The notes below the pieces were generated by a model, which ran no database searches, was not told the origin of the DNA, and saw only the letters and a program-made list of their open reading frames with translations. From contig NZ_QNUE01000004.1 of assembly GCF_003385595.1 (NCBI RefSeq), positions 1 to 64,000 of the forward strand: 64,000 bases of DNA, read 5' to 3'. Of this stretch, positions 26,819 to 35,051 are shown piece by piece (positions within the stretch are counted from its first letter, which is position 1; every line of letters starts with the position of its first letter). The stretch comes from Chryseobacterium flavum (GTDB lineage: Bacteria > Bacteroidota > Bacteroidia > Flavobacteriales > Weeksellaceae). Both the position numbers and the translations under genes were made by a program.

Positions 26819-26826
26819 TAAATTTG
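26819..26826 (+). promoter_or_regulatory. -7 box of the DnaJ-like gene
   Basis: TAAATTTG matches TAnnTTTG and lies 16 bases before the ATG at 26843, implying a leader of only about ten bases. Confidence 0.5.
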
Positions 26827-26842
26827 AGTAAACATCGTTTCT

Positions 26843-27757
26843 ATGGCTTATATAGATTACTATAAAATTTTAGGCGTAGATAAAAGCGCAACACAGGACG
26901 ACATCAAAAAAGCCTATCGAAAACTGGCTAGAAAATTACATCCTGATCTTAATCCTGACGATAAAGAAGCTGAAAAAAAATTTAAGGAGCTTAATGAAGC
27001 TAATGAAGTTCTCAGCAATCCTGAAAATCGTGCTAAATATGACAAGTACGGAGAACACTGGAAGCATGGTGAAGAATATGAAAAAGCCCGGCAACAACAA
27101 AGACAGCAATATCAGCAACAACAGAATTACAGCGGTGGATTCTCCGGCGCTGATTTTGGTGAAGGTGAAGATTTTTCAGATTTTTTCCAAAGTATGTTCG
27201 GAGGTGCTGGTGGCTTTCGTAAGAGCTCAAGAGGAAGTGCATCAGGAAAGTTTAAAGGACAGGATGTTCAGGCTGAACTGACTCTGAATTTAAGGGATGC
27301 TGCCAAAACCCATCCGCAAACTTTTGAGATCAACGGTAAGAAAGTGAGAATTACCATTCCGGCCGGAGTGTATGACGGACAGCAGATCAAGTTAAAAGGA
27401 CATGGAAATCCAGGGTTTAACGGAGGCCCGAATGGAGACCTTTATATTACTTTTAATATTCCGGCAGATCCGGATTTTGAAAGGATAGGGGATGATCTTA
27501 AAACCAAAGTGACCATTGATCTTTACACAGCGGTTTTAGGCGGGGATGTAAAAGTAAATACACTGGATGGCAGTGTTAACCTTAAAGTAAAACCTGAAAC
27601 CCAGAATGGAATGACCGTAAGACTTAAAGGAAAAGGATTTCCGGTGTATAAAAAGGATGGCCAGCATGGCGATCTCTTTGTAACCTATGAAGTAAAACTG
27701 CCGGTAAACCTTACAGATAAGCAGAAAGAACTTTTTGAACAATTAAAAAATTCCTAA
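26843..27757 (+). CDS. cbpA: CbpA-type J-domain co-chaperone
   Basis: A 304-residue type-B DnaJ protein. The J domain (1-70) carries HPD at 33-35, which stimulates the Hsp70 ATPase. A Gln-rich then Gly/Phe-rich linker (80-130) is followed by two beta-sandwich substrate-binding domains (about 140-300), with no cysteine zinc-finger domain, which separates it from DnaJ. The next gene encodes a CbpM-like modulator three bases after the stop codon, the same pairing as cbpA-cbpM in E. coli, which strongly supports the CbpA name. Confidence 0.92.
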   Translation: MAYIDYYKILGVDKSATQDDIKKAYRKLARKLHPDLNPDDKEAEKKFKELNEANEVLSNPENRAKYDKYGEHWKHGEEYEKARQQQRQQYQQQQNYSGGFSGADFGEGEDFSDFFQSMFGGAGGFRKSSRGSASGKFKGQDVQAELTLNLRDAAKTHPQTFEINGKKVRITIPAGVYDGQQIKLKGHGNPGFNGGPNGDLYITFNIPADPDFERIGDDLKTKVTIDLYTAVLGGDVKVNTLDGSVNLKVKPETQNGMTVRLKGKGFPVYKKDGQHGDLFVTYEVKLPVNLTDKQKELFEQLKNS

Positions 27758-27760
27758 GCT

Positions 27761-28063
27761 ATGAGTGAAAGAATATCACGGGAAGAACTCGTAAAAATTT
27801 ACAATATAGAAATCACTTTTTTTGATGAGCTTGTAGATTATGGACTGTTGAATATTCAGATTGAAAATGATATTCATTATCTGATGTATGAAGATCTGCC
27901 TGATCTGGAAAAGTTTGCCAACTGGCATTATGACCTCGAAATTAACCTTCCGGGTCTGGAGGTGATTCATAATATGCTAAAAAAACTGGATGCTCTCAAA
28001 AAAAGAAACCGGGAGCTGATGAACAAACTTTCTGCAATTAGTGATCAATATGAAGATATTTAG
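27761..28063 (+). CDS. cbpM: CbpM-like chaperone modulator
   Basis: A 100-residue MerR-like small protein expected to bind the J domain of CbpA and inhibit it. It shows the short helix-turn-helix-like N-terminus (ISREELVKIYNIEITFFDELVDYGLL) split over residues 5-30, a central FANWHYDLEINLPGLEVIHNM region typical of CbpM, and a C-terminal coiled coil (75-97). It is coupled to cbpA with three bases between them. Confidence 0.85.
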   Translation: MSERISREELVKIYNIEITFFDELVDYGLLNIQIENDIHYLMYEDLPDLEKFANWHYDLEINLPGLEVIHNMLKKLDALKKRNRELMNKLSAISDQYEDI

Positions 28064-28095
28064 TTTAGCTTTGCAGCCTCAAGCAAACAAGTATT

Positions 28096-28623
28096 ATGAG
28101 TGAAGAAAAGGTAATTACACTAAAACCTGACAGAAAGATTTTTGAAGATATTTATTTTAAAGGAAACCAGGGAAGTTTGCTTTTCTCTCCTACTACAAAA
28201 AGCAAGACCGTAATTACTATAATATCTGCTGTTATTTTATTTATTACATTCCTTTTAAAAGATAGTTTGAGTAAAGAGAGTGTCGGGATTTTATATTTTA
28301 TGAGTTTTATTTTCCTTCTGTGTGCTGTATATCTCTCAGTAAGTGTGAATAAAGTCTCCAGATGGAAAAAACAGGTACAGCACTATCTCAGTCTGTTGGA
28401 AAAATGTAAGGTATATGAAATCAGATTTGACCAGCTATTTTTTACGGTTAATATAGATGGAGAAAAAGAAACCAGTGAATGGAAAGATTTCGGGTACTTT
28501 GATTCTGATGCAGATTTCATTACTTTAGAAGGGAAATACAGTTATATGTTTCCTAAGAAATCAATGAATGAAAAAGACTATAATTTACTCAAAAAGACAC
28601 TAAAAGAAAGAGTAAATAAATAA
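28096..28623 (+). CDS. YcxB-like membrane protein
   Basis: A 175-residue protein with two adjacent membrane segments (about 36-54 and 64-82) and a C-terminal soluble domain. That domain has the YcxB-like pattern: TSEWKDFGYFDSDADFITLE, then a tyrosine-rich strand and the basic FPKKSMNEKDYNLLKK stretch. Function of the family is unknown. It follows cbpM by 32 bases and probably shares the transcript, ending at a strong bidirectional hairpin. Confidence 0.65.
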   Translation: MSEEKVITLKPDRKIFEDIYFKGNQGSLLFSPTTKSKTVITIISAVILFITFLLKDSLSKESVGILYFMSFIFLLCAVYLSVSVNKVSRWKKQVQHYLSLLEKCKVYEIRFDQLFFTVNIDGEKETSEWKDFGYFDSDADFITLEGKYSYMFPKKSMNEKDYNLLKKTLKERVNK

Positions 28624-28625
28624 TA

Positions 28626-28660
28626 AAAACTCAGAGCAGAAGCTCTGAGTTTTAGTTTTT
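28626..28660. terminator. Strong bidirectional terminator
   Basis: AAAACTCAGAGC and GCTCTGAGTTTT form a perfect 12-bp stem around AGAA. A residues on the left and T residues on the right let it work on both strands between converging genes. Confidence 0.9.
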
Positions 28661-28681
28661 ATATAAGTATCTGTTATTTTG

Positions 28682-29665
28682 TTAATCCAGCCATCCCATT
28701 TCCTTCATCCACTCATCATTGTAGATTTTTCCTACATACCTTGAGCCATGATCATGAAGCAGAACTACAATAATATCGTCTTTAGTAAACTGATCCTTCA
28801 TCTGAACAAGAGAAGCAATAGCACTTCCAGCTGAGTATCCGCAGAAAATACCTTCTTCTTTGGCCAATTTCCTCGCGTAGACAGCACCATCTTTATCAGT
28901 TACTTTTTCAAAGTGATCAATAACGGACATATCATAATTTTCAGGAATGATATCTTCCCCGATTCCTTCTGTAATATAGGTGTAAGCATGATCATAATGA
29001 AGTTCTCCGGTTTCATGGAATTCTTTCAGAATAGAACCATAGGTATCTACTCCAATTACTTTAATTTCAGGGTTTTTCTCTTTGAAAAATGTTCCACATC
29101 CTGTAATAGTACCCCCTGTTCCGGCACCTACAACAAAGTGTGTCAGCCTCCCTTCTGTCTGTTCCCATATTTCAGGAGCTGTAGACTCATAATGAGCAGC
29201 TCTGTTTGATAAATTATCATACTGGTTTACATACCAGCCGTTTTCTGTTTCTTTAGCCAGTCTTTTTGAAACTGAATAATAAGAGCGTGGATCAGTAGGC
29301 TTTACATCGGTGGGACATACAATTACCTCAGCACCTACTGCACGAAGAATATCACATTTTTCTTTTGATTGTTTGGAATTGGTTACAAAGATACATTTGT
29401 AGCCTTTGATAATGGCTGCCAATGCCAGTCCCATTCCTGTATTTCCGGAAGTTCCTTCAATAATGGTTCCGCCCGGTTTTAATCTGCCGTCTTTTTCGGC
29501 GTCTTCTATCATTTTAAGAGCCATTCTGTCCTTTACTGAATTACCGGGATTGAATGTTTCTACTTTTGCTAAAACCAATGCCGGAAAATCATCTCCTAAT
29601 ACATTGTTAAGTTTTACCAGTGGTGTATTACCTATAGTTTCAAGGATATTTTTTGCGTATTTCAT
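28682..29665 (-). CDS. PLP-dependent cysteine synthase / cystathionine beta-synthase family enzyme
   Basis: A 327-residue fold-type II PLP enzyme that should form cysteine or cystathionine by beta-replacement on activated serine or serine. PLP lysine K45 lies in PGNSVKDRMA; the substrate loop GTSGNTG is at 71-77; the phosphate loop is GAGTGGTITG; the C-terminal pyrimidine-site region is GYSAGSAIASL. The tail LLHDHGSRYVGKIYNDEWM resembles cystathionine beta-synthase catalytic cores more than CysK, but there is no CBS regulatory domain. It is a single-gene unit with a -7 box at 29685-29692. Confidence 0.9.
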   Translation of the reverse strand: MKYAKNILETIGNTPLVKLNNVLGDDFPALVLAKVETFNPGNSVKDRMALKMIEDAEKDGRLKPGGTIIEGTSGNTGMGLALAAIIKGYKCIFVTNSKQSKEKCDILRAVGAEVIVCPTDVKPTDPRSYYSVSKRLAKETENGWYVNQYDNLSNRAAHYESTAPEIWEQTEGRLTHFVVGAGTGGTITGCGTFFKEKNPEIKVIGVDTYGSILKEFHETGELHYDHAYTYITEGIGEDIIPENYDMSVIDHFEKVTDKDGAVYARKLAKEEGIFCGYSAGSAIASLVQMKDQFTKDDIIVVLLHDHGSRYVGKIYNDEWMKEMGWLD

Positions 29666-29684
29666 AAATGTTTTATATGCCCTG

Positions 29685-29692
29685 CAAAGATA
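29685..29692 (-). promoter_or_regulatory. -7 box of the cysteine synthase-like gene
   Basis: Minus-strand TATCTTTG, a perfect TAnnTTTG match 19 bases before the ATG at 29665. Confidence 0.5.
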
Positions 29693-29782
29693 AGGCTTTT
29701 AAAATTATCTGCATGGTGGAAAAAAGCCCGCGCTCCAACTAAAAATTATCTGGAACTCGTTTTAAAACCATTTTTAGGCTTG

Positions 29783-31012
29783 TTAATTATACTTGATAGC
29801 CTTTACCGGAGATATTTTACTGATCAGGTAGCTCGGAATAATTAAAGCGAATCCTGAAATAATCAGAATGCCTACTGAAATAGAAATAATAGCAACAGGA
29901 TTAAGATCTACCGGTACTGTACTTACATAATAATTTTCGGGATTCAGCTTAATTATTCCAAAGAATTTTTGAATTAAAATAAGTCCTAATCCAATAGCAT
30001 TTCCGTACAGAAGTCCAGGGATCATGATGATCAGAGTATAATTGATGAATGTTGCCCGGATCTGGGAATTGCTGGCACCTAAAGTTTTAAGAAGTCCGAT
30101 AGAATTTGTTCTTTCTATAATAAGGATTAAAAGAACCATAATGATATTAATGACTACTACTATCAGCATGATAATGATAATCAAAGCAATATTGGTATCA
30201 AAAATACTGATCCAGTCTGTAATTTGCGGAAACTTTTCTGTTGCCTTTTCTGCATAATTTTTGTATCCGATCAGTTTTTCAATATCAGGAAAATCTTTGT
30301 CAATATCATTAACATTTTTCAGAAAAATATCAAGGCCTCCTATTTCATCAGGTTTCATATCCTGAATTTTTCTTGCATGGTTAATCCCGCCAATAACAAA
30401 TTGTTCGTCAATAAGCTTAATATCTGTTTTATAGATTCCAATGATCCGGAATTTACGATAGAGAGGTTTTTGATCTGCTTTTAAAAATACGGTAACAATA
30501 CTGTCATTGAGTTTAAGGTGAAGATCATTGGCCACTTTTTGGGAAATCGTGACATCATTATTAAATCCTTTTTCTGTTACTCTGGGAGTTGTACCGGCAA
30601 TGAGGAATTTCTTAAATCTTAAACTGTCAAAATCTTTTCCTACTCCTTTAAAGATGATTCCGGCAAAATTATGTTCATTACGCATAATACCGGTAACAGT
30701 TACATATTTTTGTGTACTCTCCACGTCAGGGAGTGCTTTTATCTTTGTAATATTCAATCCCTGATTGTCAAGTATCGAAGTATTATAAGAAGAATTTGAC
30801 CGGGTGGAGCGTACGGTAATATGCCCGCTGAAATCTGCCATTCTTTCTTTAATCGCCTTTTTAGAACCAAAACCGGTTGCTACGGTAATCAGGGAAACAA
30901 TGATTCCCAAAGCAACGGAAAGCCTGCCAATGAAGATGATAACTCTTGAAAGGTTATTTTTGTTATCTTTGGAAAATGCTATTTTTCTAGAGAAATATAA
31001 AGGAAATTTCAA
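29783..31012 (-). CDS. FtsX/LolE-like ABC transporter permease
   Basis: About 409 residues. One membrane segment near the N-terminus is followed by a large periplasmic MacB-like domain and three C-terminal membrane segments, the layout of LolC/LolE lipoprotein-release permeases. I place the start at a TTG at 31012, giving the family's usual KFPLYFSRKIAFS beginning; an ATG at 31081 would add 23 basic residues and overlap namZ. No ATP-binding subunit gene is adjacent. The start codon faces that of namZ with four bases between them. Confidence 0.8.
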   Translation of the reverse strand: MKFPLYFSRKIAFSKDNKNNLSRVIIFIGRLSVALGIIVSLITVATGFGSKKAIKERMADFSGHITVRSTRSNSSYNTSILDNQGLNITKIKALPDVESTQKYVTVTGIMRNEHNFAGIIFKGVGKDFDSLRFKKFLIAGTTPRVTEKGFNNDVTISQKVANDLHLKLNDSIVTVFLKADQKPLYRKFRIIGIYKTDIKLIDEQFVIGGINHARKIQDMKPDEIGGLDIFLKNVNDIDKDFPDIEKLIGYKNYAEKATEKFPQITDWISIFDTNIALIIIIMLIVVVINIIMVLLILIIERTNSIGLLKTLGASNSQIRATFINYTLIIMIPGLLYGNAIGLGLILIQKFFGIIKLNPENYYVSTVPVDLNPVAIISISVGILIISGFALIIPSYLISKISPVKAIKYN

Positions 31013-31038
31013 GCTTATGAATTTAGATTTCAAAATTA
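30964..31038. promoter_or_regulatory. Crossed divergent promoters of the permease and namZ genes
   Basis: A rightward -7 box TATCTTTG is at 30964-30971, inside the permease coding region. A leftward -7 box (minus-strand TAATTTTG) is at 31031-31038, inside namZ. The start codons are only four bases apart, so each promoter must lie in the opposite gene and the two mRNAs would overlap by roughly 45 bases at their 5' ends. Confidence 0.4.
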
Positions 31039-32213
31039 AAAATTTACTTCTTATTTGCCTAATTTTTTTAGGAGTATTCAACCAATATTATTCTCAGACT
31101 CACGTTCAACCGGATTTTAAAACCGGAGCTGATCAGCCTGAACTGTACTTACCGCTGTTAAAAAATAAGACAATCGGAGTGGTGACCAATCAGACAGGAT
31201 TAATGAGTGACAGAACTCATGTGGTTGATTTTTTAGTGAAAAATAATATTAAAGTTAAAGCTATTTTTGCTCCTGAGCATGGGTTCAGAGGTGACGCAGA
31301 TGCCGGGGCAAAAATCAAGAACGGTGTAGATGTAAAAACGGGTATTCCGATCATTTCCTTATATGGTAATAATAAGAAACCAAAACCGGAACAGCTGAAA
31401 GGTCTTGATGTCATAGTTTTTGATATTCAGGATGTGGGAGTGAGGTTTTATACTTATATTTCTACTTTAGCTTATCTTATGGAGGCCGGAGCTGAAAATA
31501 ATGTTGAGATAATGGTACTGGACCGACCGAATCCACATGATGGGTATACAGATGGTCCGGTTTTAAGGAAAAAATGGGCCAGTTTTGTAGGAATGCATGA
31601 GGTTCCTGTTGTATATGGGCTTACTATAGGAGAATATGGAAAAATGGTTAATGGCGAAAAATGGCTGAAAAATGGTGTTCAGGTAAAGTATACGCTGGTT
31701 CCTATGAAAAATTATCATAAAAAGCAGCGATATGTTATTTCAGATAAACCTTCTCCGAATTTACCGAATGATAAAGCAATAAACTTATATCCCAGTTTAT
31801 GCTTCTTTGAAGGAACTCAGGTTTCAGTAGGAAGAGGAACCGACCTGCCTTTTCAGATTTATGGTTCACCATGGACGAAAAATCTGCCTTATCAATTTAC
31901 TCCCAAACCAAGTTACGGTGCAAAAGATCCTTTTCTGAACGGTAAACTTTGTTATGGTGAAGATCTTTCAAGTTATCCGGAAGATTTAAGGGCATTAAAT
32001 CTGGAATGGGTGATCAAAGCCTATCAGAACTATAAGAACCCTCAACAGGATTTCTTTCTTAAAAACCTGTGGTTTGATACATTATCCGGAACGGATGAAC
32101 TCCGAAAGCAAATTGTTGCCGGAAAATCAATTCAGGAGATCAGGTCTTCGTGGAAAAAAGATCTGGAAAATTTTGAAAAGATCAGGGCTAAATATGTTAT
32201 TTATGAAAACTAA
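31017..32213 (+). CDS. namZ: NamZ-type exo-beta-N-acetylmuramidase (DUF1343)
   Basis: A 398-residue exported protein that should release MurNAc from the non-reducing ends of peptidoglycan fragments. The ATG at 31017 gives a signal peptide ending near YYSQ. DUF1343 features are strong: LLKNKTIGVVTNQTG, APEHGFRGDADAG, VFDIQDVGVRFYTYIST, VLDRPNPHDG and PSPNLPNDKAINLYPSLCFF. A longer frame from 30804 runs antisense through the permease gene and is rejected. The stop codon abuts the stop of the converging small membrane gene. Confidence 0.92.
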   Translation: MNLDFKIKNLLLICLIFLGVFNQYYSQTHVQPDFKTGADQPELYLPLLKNKTIGVVTNQTGLMSDRTHVVDFLVKNNIKVKAIFAPEHGFRGDADAGAKIKNGVDVKTGIPIISLYGNNKKPKPEQLKGLDVIVFDIQDVGVRFYTYISTLAYLMEAGAENNVEIMVLDRPNPHDGYTDGPVLRKKWASFVGMHEVPVVYGLTIGEYGKMVNGEKWLKNGVQVKYTLVPMKNYHKKQRYVISDKPSPNLPNDKAINLYPSLCFFEGTQVSVGRGTDLPFQIYGSPWTKNLPYQFTPKPSYGAKDPFLNGKLCYGEDLSSYPEDLRALNLEWVIKAYQNYKNPQQDFFLKNLWFDTLSGTDELRKQIVAGKSIQEIRSSWKKDLENFEKIRAKYVIYEN

Positions 32214-32420
32214 TTAATCAAAGCTTTGAGGTGGATTCTTATCATTCTTGCCTTTGTTTAAAATAAACAGTCCGATACTGAGTCCTATCACTCCTGCAAA
32301 GGCAGTTAACAGGGCTCTTTGTAGTTTATCTGGCAGATCATTTCCTATATAGTTCATTAAAAAAAGGATCACAAACGTGATCACAGAGATGATAATATGG
32401 TTTTTCCCGAATAGTTTCAT
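32214..32420 (-). CDS. Small two-pass membrane protein
   Basis: A 68-residue protein with two hydrophobic segments (about 8-24 and 37-55) separated by a short charged loop (NDLPDKLQR). Family not recognised. It follows the DUF3575 gene by four bases, so it is probably the last gene of the leftward thioredoxin-DUF3575 operon. Its stop codon (bases 32214-32216) touches the stop codon of namZ with no base between them. Confidence 0.6.
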   Translation of the reverse strand: MKLFGKNHIIISVITFVILFLMNYIGNDLPDKLQRALLTAFAGVIGLSIGLFILNKGKNDKNPPQSFD

Positions 32421-32424
32421 TGCA

Positions 32425-33057
32425 TTATTTTAGTTTGTAAGAAATCATGATACCCCCTCTGTAAGGGATAATTTCTCCACTTTTATTAAGTCCGCTTGCC
32501 TGGTCATAACGTTTTCCTGTTGTACGGTCATATCCTTTATAAAAACCTTGCGAAGTTCCTACGGTTCCATAAATGTCAAGATTCCAGCGATCAGACAATT
32601 GGAACTGATAGCCGGCTGTCACTCCCAGCATGATGGAAAATCCTCTTTGATAAAGATTGGAATTAATATAAGTGTCACCGTTATCATTGATATGCAGACT
32701 GTCGTTCCAGTAATTCCACTTTTGAACATTGTAAACAGCAAAAGCCAGGTTAGCTCCCACATACCAATGCTTAAAAGCTTCTTTAAAATAGTATCTTCCT
32801 TCCGCAGAAGCAGAATAATACTGAAGCTCATGTCCGGCAAATGATTTCCATGGGGAAATAAAAACATCTCCCTGAATGGTGTATCTGGAATTAAGTTGTT
32901 TTTCCAGGCCAACATTCAGTATACCAATCGGAGCAAACAGGGCATTCCCTTTTATAAACAGACTTTTATCCTGCACTGGTTCCGTTTCCTGAGCACTTAT
33001 AATTTCTGTTCCTGAAGCCAGAAGAATTAAAAGGCCTGTCAATAAGTTATATTTCAT
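32425..33057 (-). CDS. DUF3575 outer-membrane beta-barrel-like protein
   Basis: A 210-residue exported protein with a signal peptide cleaved near ISAQ (residue 23). The mature part is made of alternating amphipathic strands rich in Tyr, Trp and Gly (LNVGLEKQLNSRYTIQGDVF, HWYVGANLAFAVYN, SIMLGVTAGYQFQLSDRW), ending in IMISYKLK, consistent with DUF3575 and a small outer-membrane barrel. Function unknown. Its start lies eight bases after the stop of the thioredoxin-fold gene. Confidence 0.75.
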   Translation of the reverse strand: MKYNLLTGLLILLASGTEIISAQETEPVQDKSLFIKGNALFAPIGILNVGLEKQLNSRYTIQGDVFISPWKSFAGHELQYYSASAEGRYYFKEAFKHWYVGANLAFAVYNVQKWNYWNDSLHINDNGDTYINSNLYQRGFSIMLGVTAGYQFQLSDRWNLDIYGTVGTSQGFYKGYDRTTGKRYDQASGLNKSGEIIPYRGGIMISYKLK

Positions 33058-33065
33058 TTGTGTTA

Positions 33066-34241
33066 TTATTTTATCTGATTTAATAATTCGGTAGCCAGTT
33101 TTGCATCTTTGTTAGTTTGTATGGCCATATTCTTTGACATTTCAGCATAGTTTTTTGCCATTTCTTTATTTCCGGTCAGAAAGTAAAGTTTCGCAAGAAT
33201 ATAGGTGTTTTCAGGTGTTTCGCCTCTCATTACTGATTTTTCTGCCCATTCAGTGGCTTTTTTTAATGATGCCGGTGTTTTTACATGATCACTGAAAACC
33301 CATGCTGCTCTTAAAAGCTCATTAGGCTCAAATGTATCAGCATTTTTATAATAATCTAATGCAGCTTTTTCAAATTCCGGAAAATTAGCATTTTGCTCAT
33401 AATAACTAAGTTTGGTCTGATTGAGCTTAGCAGTTGCTGCTTCTTTTCCTACAAGAGGTTCAGCTGTTTTCATAAAAAAGTCATCATTGATTCTTTTGTT
33501 TTTCTCATCAATGGACTGTTCTACAATTTTGGTTAGTTTCAGTTGAGCATCAAATTCTTTATAGGTTTCTTCGGGAAGAAACTTAATAATTTCGGCTTTT
33601 CTTGATGTAAATATATTATAATTAGGATCTTCTGTTGACTTTACAAAGTACAGCAGAAGGCCTATTTCATCTTTTGAAAGTGCATCTGTTTTTTTCTTAT
33701 TTTCAAAATATCTTTCAGATGCTTTTTTAGCAAAGTCAAAATCACTGCCGGAAGTAAGCTTCATAATGTTGATCAGAAATTCAGGATCTTTTTCTCCGTT
33801 GGCAAAACGTTCTTTCAGGGACCCTTTTGAATTTCCGGGAGCGTTAATATTCTGAGCCATGGCCACAAACATGCCGGCATCCATATATCCTGAGTTTTGT
33901 GAAACAAGATCTCCTTCACCATTTAAAAACAGATAAGTAGGATAGGAACGAACGCCATATTTAGCTGCAATTTCTTTCCCTTCTCCTTTTTCCATATCAA
34001 ATCTTGCATTGATGAAGCTGGAATTGAAATAATCTCCAACATTTTTTTGGGTAAATACATTTTTTTCCATCAGTTTACATGGGCCGCACCAGGAAGCATA
34101 AGCATCAATAAAAACCAGTTTTTTTTCTTTTTTGGCCTTTGCAATAATGTCTTTAAAAGGAATTTCCTGGAATTGAATAGCCTCTTGAGCAGAGATAATA
34201 ACAGAGCAAAAAATAGATATCCCGGAGATGATCTTTTTCAT
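33066..34241 (-). CDS. Exported thioredoxin-fold protein with helical C-terminal region
   Basis: A 391-residue protein. The ATG at 34241 gives a signal peptide (MKKIISGISIFCSVIISAQ); the longer frame to 34304 adds 21 unlikely residues. Residues 25-140 form a thioredoxin domain with active site WCGPC and the cis-proline in RSYPTYLF, so it probably reduces or isomerises disulfides in the periplasm. Residues 150-391 are helical and TPR-like (LRAAWVFSDHVKTPASLKKA, then ENTYILAKLYFLTGNKEMAK) and may bind a partner. It leads the operon with the DUF3575 and small membrane genes. Confidence 0.85.
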   Translation of the reverse strand: MKKIISGISIFCSVIISAQEAIQFQEIPFKDIIAKAKKEKKLVFIDAYASWCGPCKLMEKNVFTQKNVGDYFNSSFINARFDMEKGEGKEIAAKYGVRSYPTYLFLNGEGDLVSQNSGYMDAGMFVAMAQNINAPGNSKGSLKERFANGEKDPEFLINIMKLTSGSDFDFAKKASERYFENKKKTDALSKDEIGLLLYFVKSTEDPNYNIFTSRKAEIIKFLPEETYKEFDAQLKLTKIVEQSIDEKNKRINDDFFMKTAEPLVGKEAATAKLNQTKLSYYEQNANFPEFEKAALDYYKNADTFEPNELLRAAWVFSDHVKTPASLKKATEWAEKSVMRGETPENTYILAKLYFLTGNKEMAKNYAEMSKNMAIQTNKDAKLATELLNQIK

Positions 34242-34331
34242 TTCAAATAAGATTTGTAGGCGAAGATAATTAATTTTGAAAATATACAAGGCTGATTCCG
34301 GCACCTGATAGTGTATATTAACTAATTTTAA

Positions 34332-34548
34332 GACTTGGAGTGGTTCAGTTCTGCTGTGGATACTTTTAAAAAATATGGGAAAGATAATTTTAGATTAAAA
34401 TAATAAATGTCACATTCTGAAACTACATTATAAGTTGATATCAGTCTTATTTTTTACTGTAAAAAGAACGGTGTTTTTTACAAAACTGCTGATCCTGAAA
34501 AAGATAATTTTGCCGTGGCTGATTTTGTACGCCGTCCTTATCAGGATG
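34332..34548 (+). pseudogene. Possible decayed gene fragment between two leftward genes
   Basis: In one plus-strand frame this gap reads like coding sequence broken by stops: about 23 codons ending FKKYGKDNFRLK (34332-34403), two stop codons, ATG at 34407 giving MSHSETTL, a stop at 34431, then a coding-like run of nearly 40 codons with KKNGVFYKTADPEKDNF and FVRRPYQDGLL. Codon choice resembles real genes here. The family is not recognised and chance is possible. Nothing else is seen in 34242-34540. Confidence 0.25.
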
Positions 34549-34909
34549 GTCTGTTGTCCTTTTTATTTTTATGTTCCTTACCCCATGTTTCCAACTGATC
34601 TAAAACGGGAATTAATTTTTTCGCTATTTCCGTTAATTCATATTCTACTTTGAGAGGCACTTCTGCATAGACAGTTTTTGAAATCAGATCTTCCTGTTCC
34701 ATTTTTTTTAATTGAAGAGTGAGCATCCTTTCAGTAATATTAGGGATTTTATCTTTCAATTCAGAAAACCTCATCTTTCCCTGTTTCAGATGGTAACATA
34801 TTGAGAGGATCCATCTGCCGCTGATCAGATTAACAGCATAGATTTCCGAACAGCTGTGTTCCATGTTCTTTTTATTTTCATTATTGGTAGAAGATTCCTT
34901 AATTCCCAT
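34541..34909 (-). CDS. HxlR-family transcriptional regulator
   Basis: A 122-residue winged-helix regulator. The HxlR pattern is complete: GRWILSICYHLKQGKMRFSE, IPNITERMLTLQLKKMEQ, and VPLKVEYELTEIAKKL. The single N-terminal cysteine of redox-sensing members is present at about position 20 (HSCSEIY), so it may sense reactive electrophiles or disulfide stress. It is divergent from the alpha/beta hydrolase gene and probably controls it. The gap holds TGTTC at 34921 and 34950 and GAACA at 34966. Confidence 0.85.
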   Translation of the reverse strand: MGIKESSTNNENKKNMEHSCSEIYAVNLISGRWILSICYHLKQGKMRFSELKDKIPNITERMLTLQLKKMEQEDLISKTVYAEVPLKVEYELTEIAKKLIPVLDQLETWGKEHKNKKDNRPS

Positions 34910-34949
34910 ACTTACATTTTTGTTCGTTCCTTACAATCCTGTGTACCCT

Positions 34950-34970
34950 TGTTCATGACTATGCAGAACA
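34950..34970. promoter_or_regulatory. Candidate HxlR operator dyad
   Basis: TGTTC at 34950-34954 and GAACA at 34966-34970 form an inverted repeat with an 11-base spacer in the gap between the HxlR gene and the hydrolase gene. A further TGTTC is at 34921. Short arms make this tentative. Confidence 0.25.
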
Positions 34971-35051
34971 TTTAAATTTACAATTAAATATAAGAAACAT
35001 ATTAATTATGAAAAAGCTTTTTTGACTTTTATAATAAATACCGGAAACAAT

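Noticed and set aside
30804-31016. Upstream extension of the namZ frame by 71 codons.
   Set aside because: It runs antisense to the permease gene and would hide the clear signal peptide beginning at 31017.
35008-35025. A five-codon frame (MKKLF) just before the alpha/beta hydrolase gene as a leader peptide.
   Set aside because: It is too short to judge, and no attenuator hairpin follows it.
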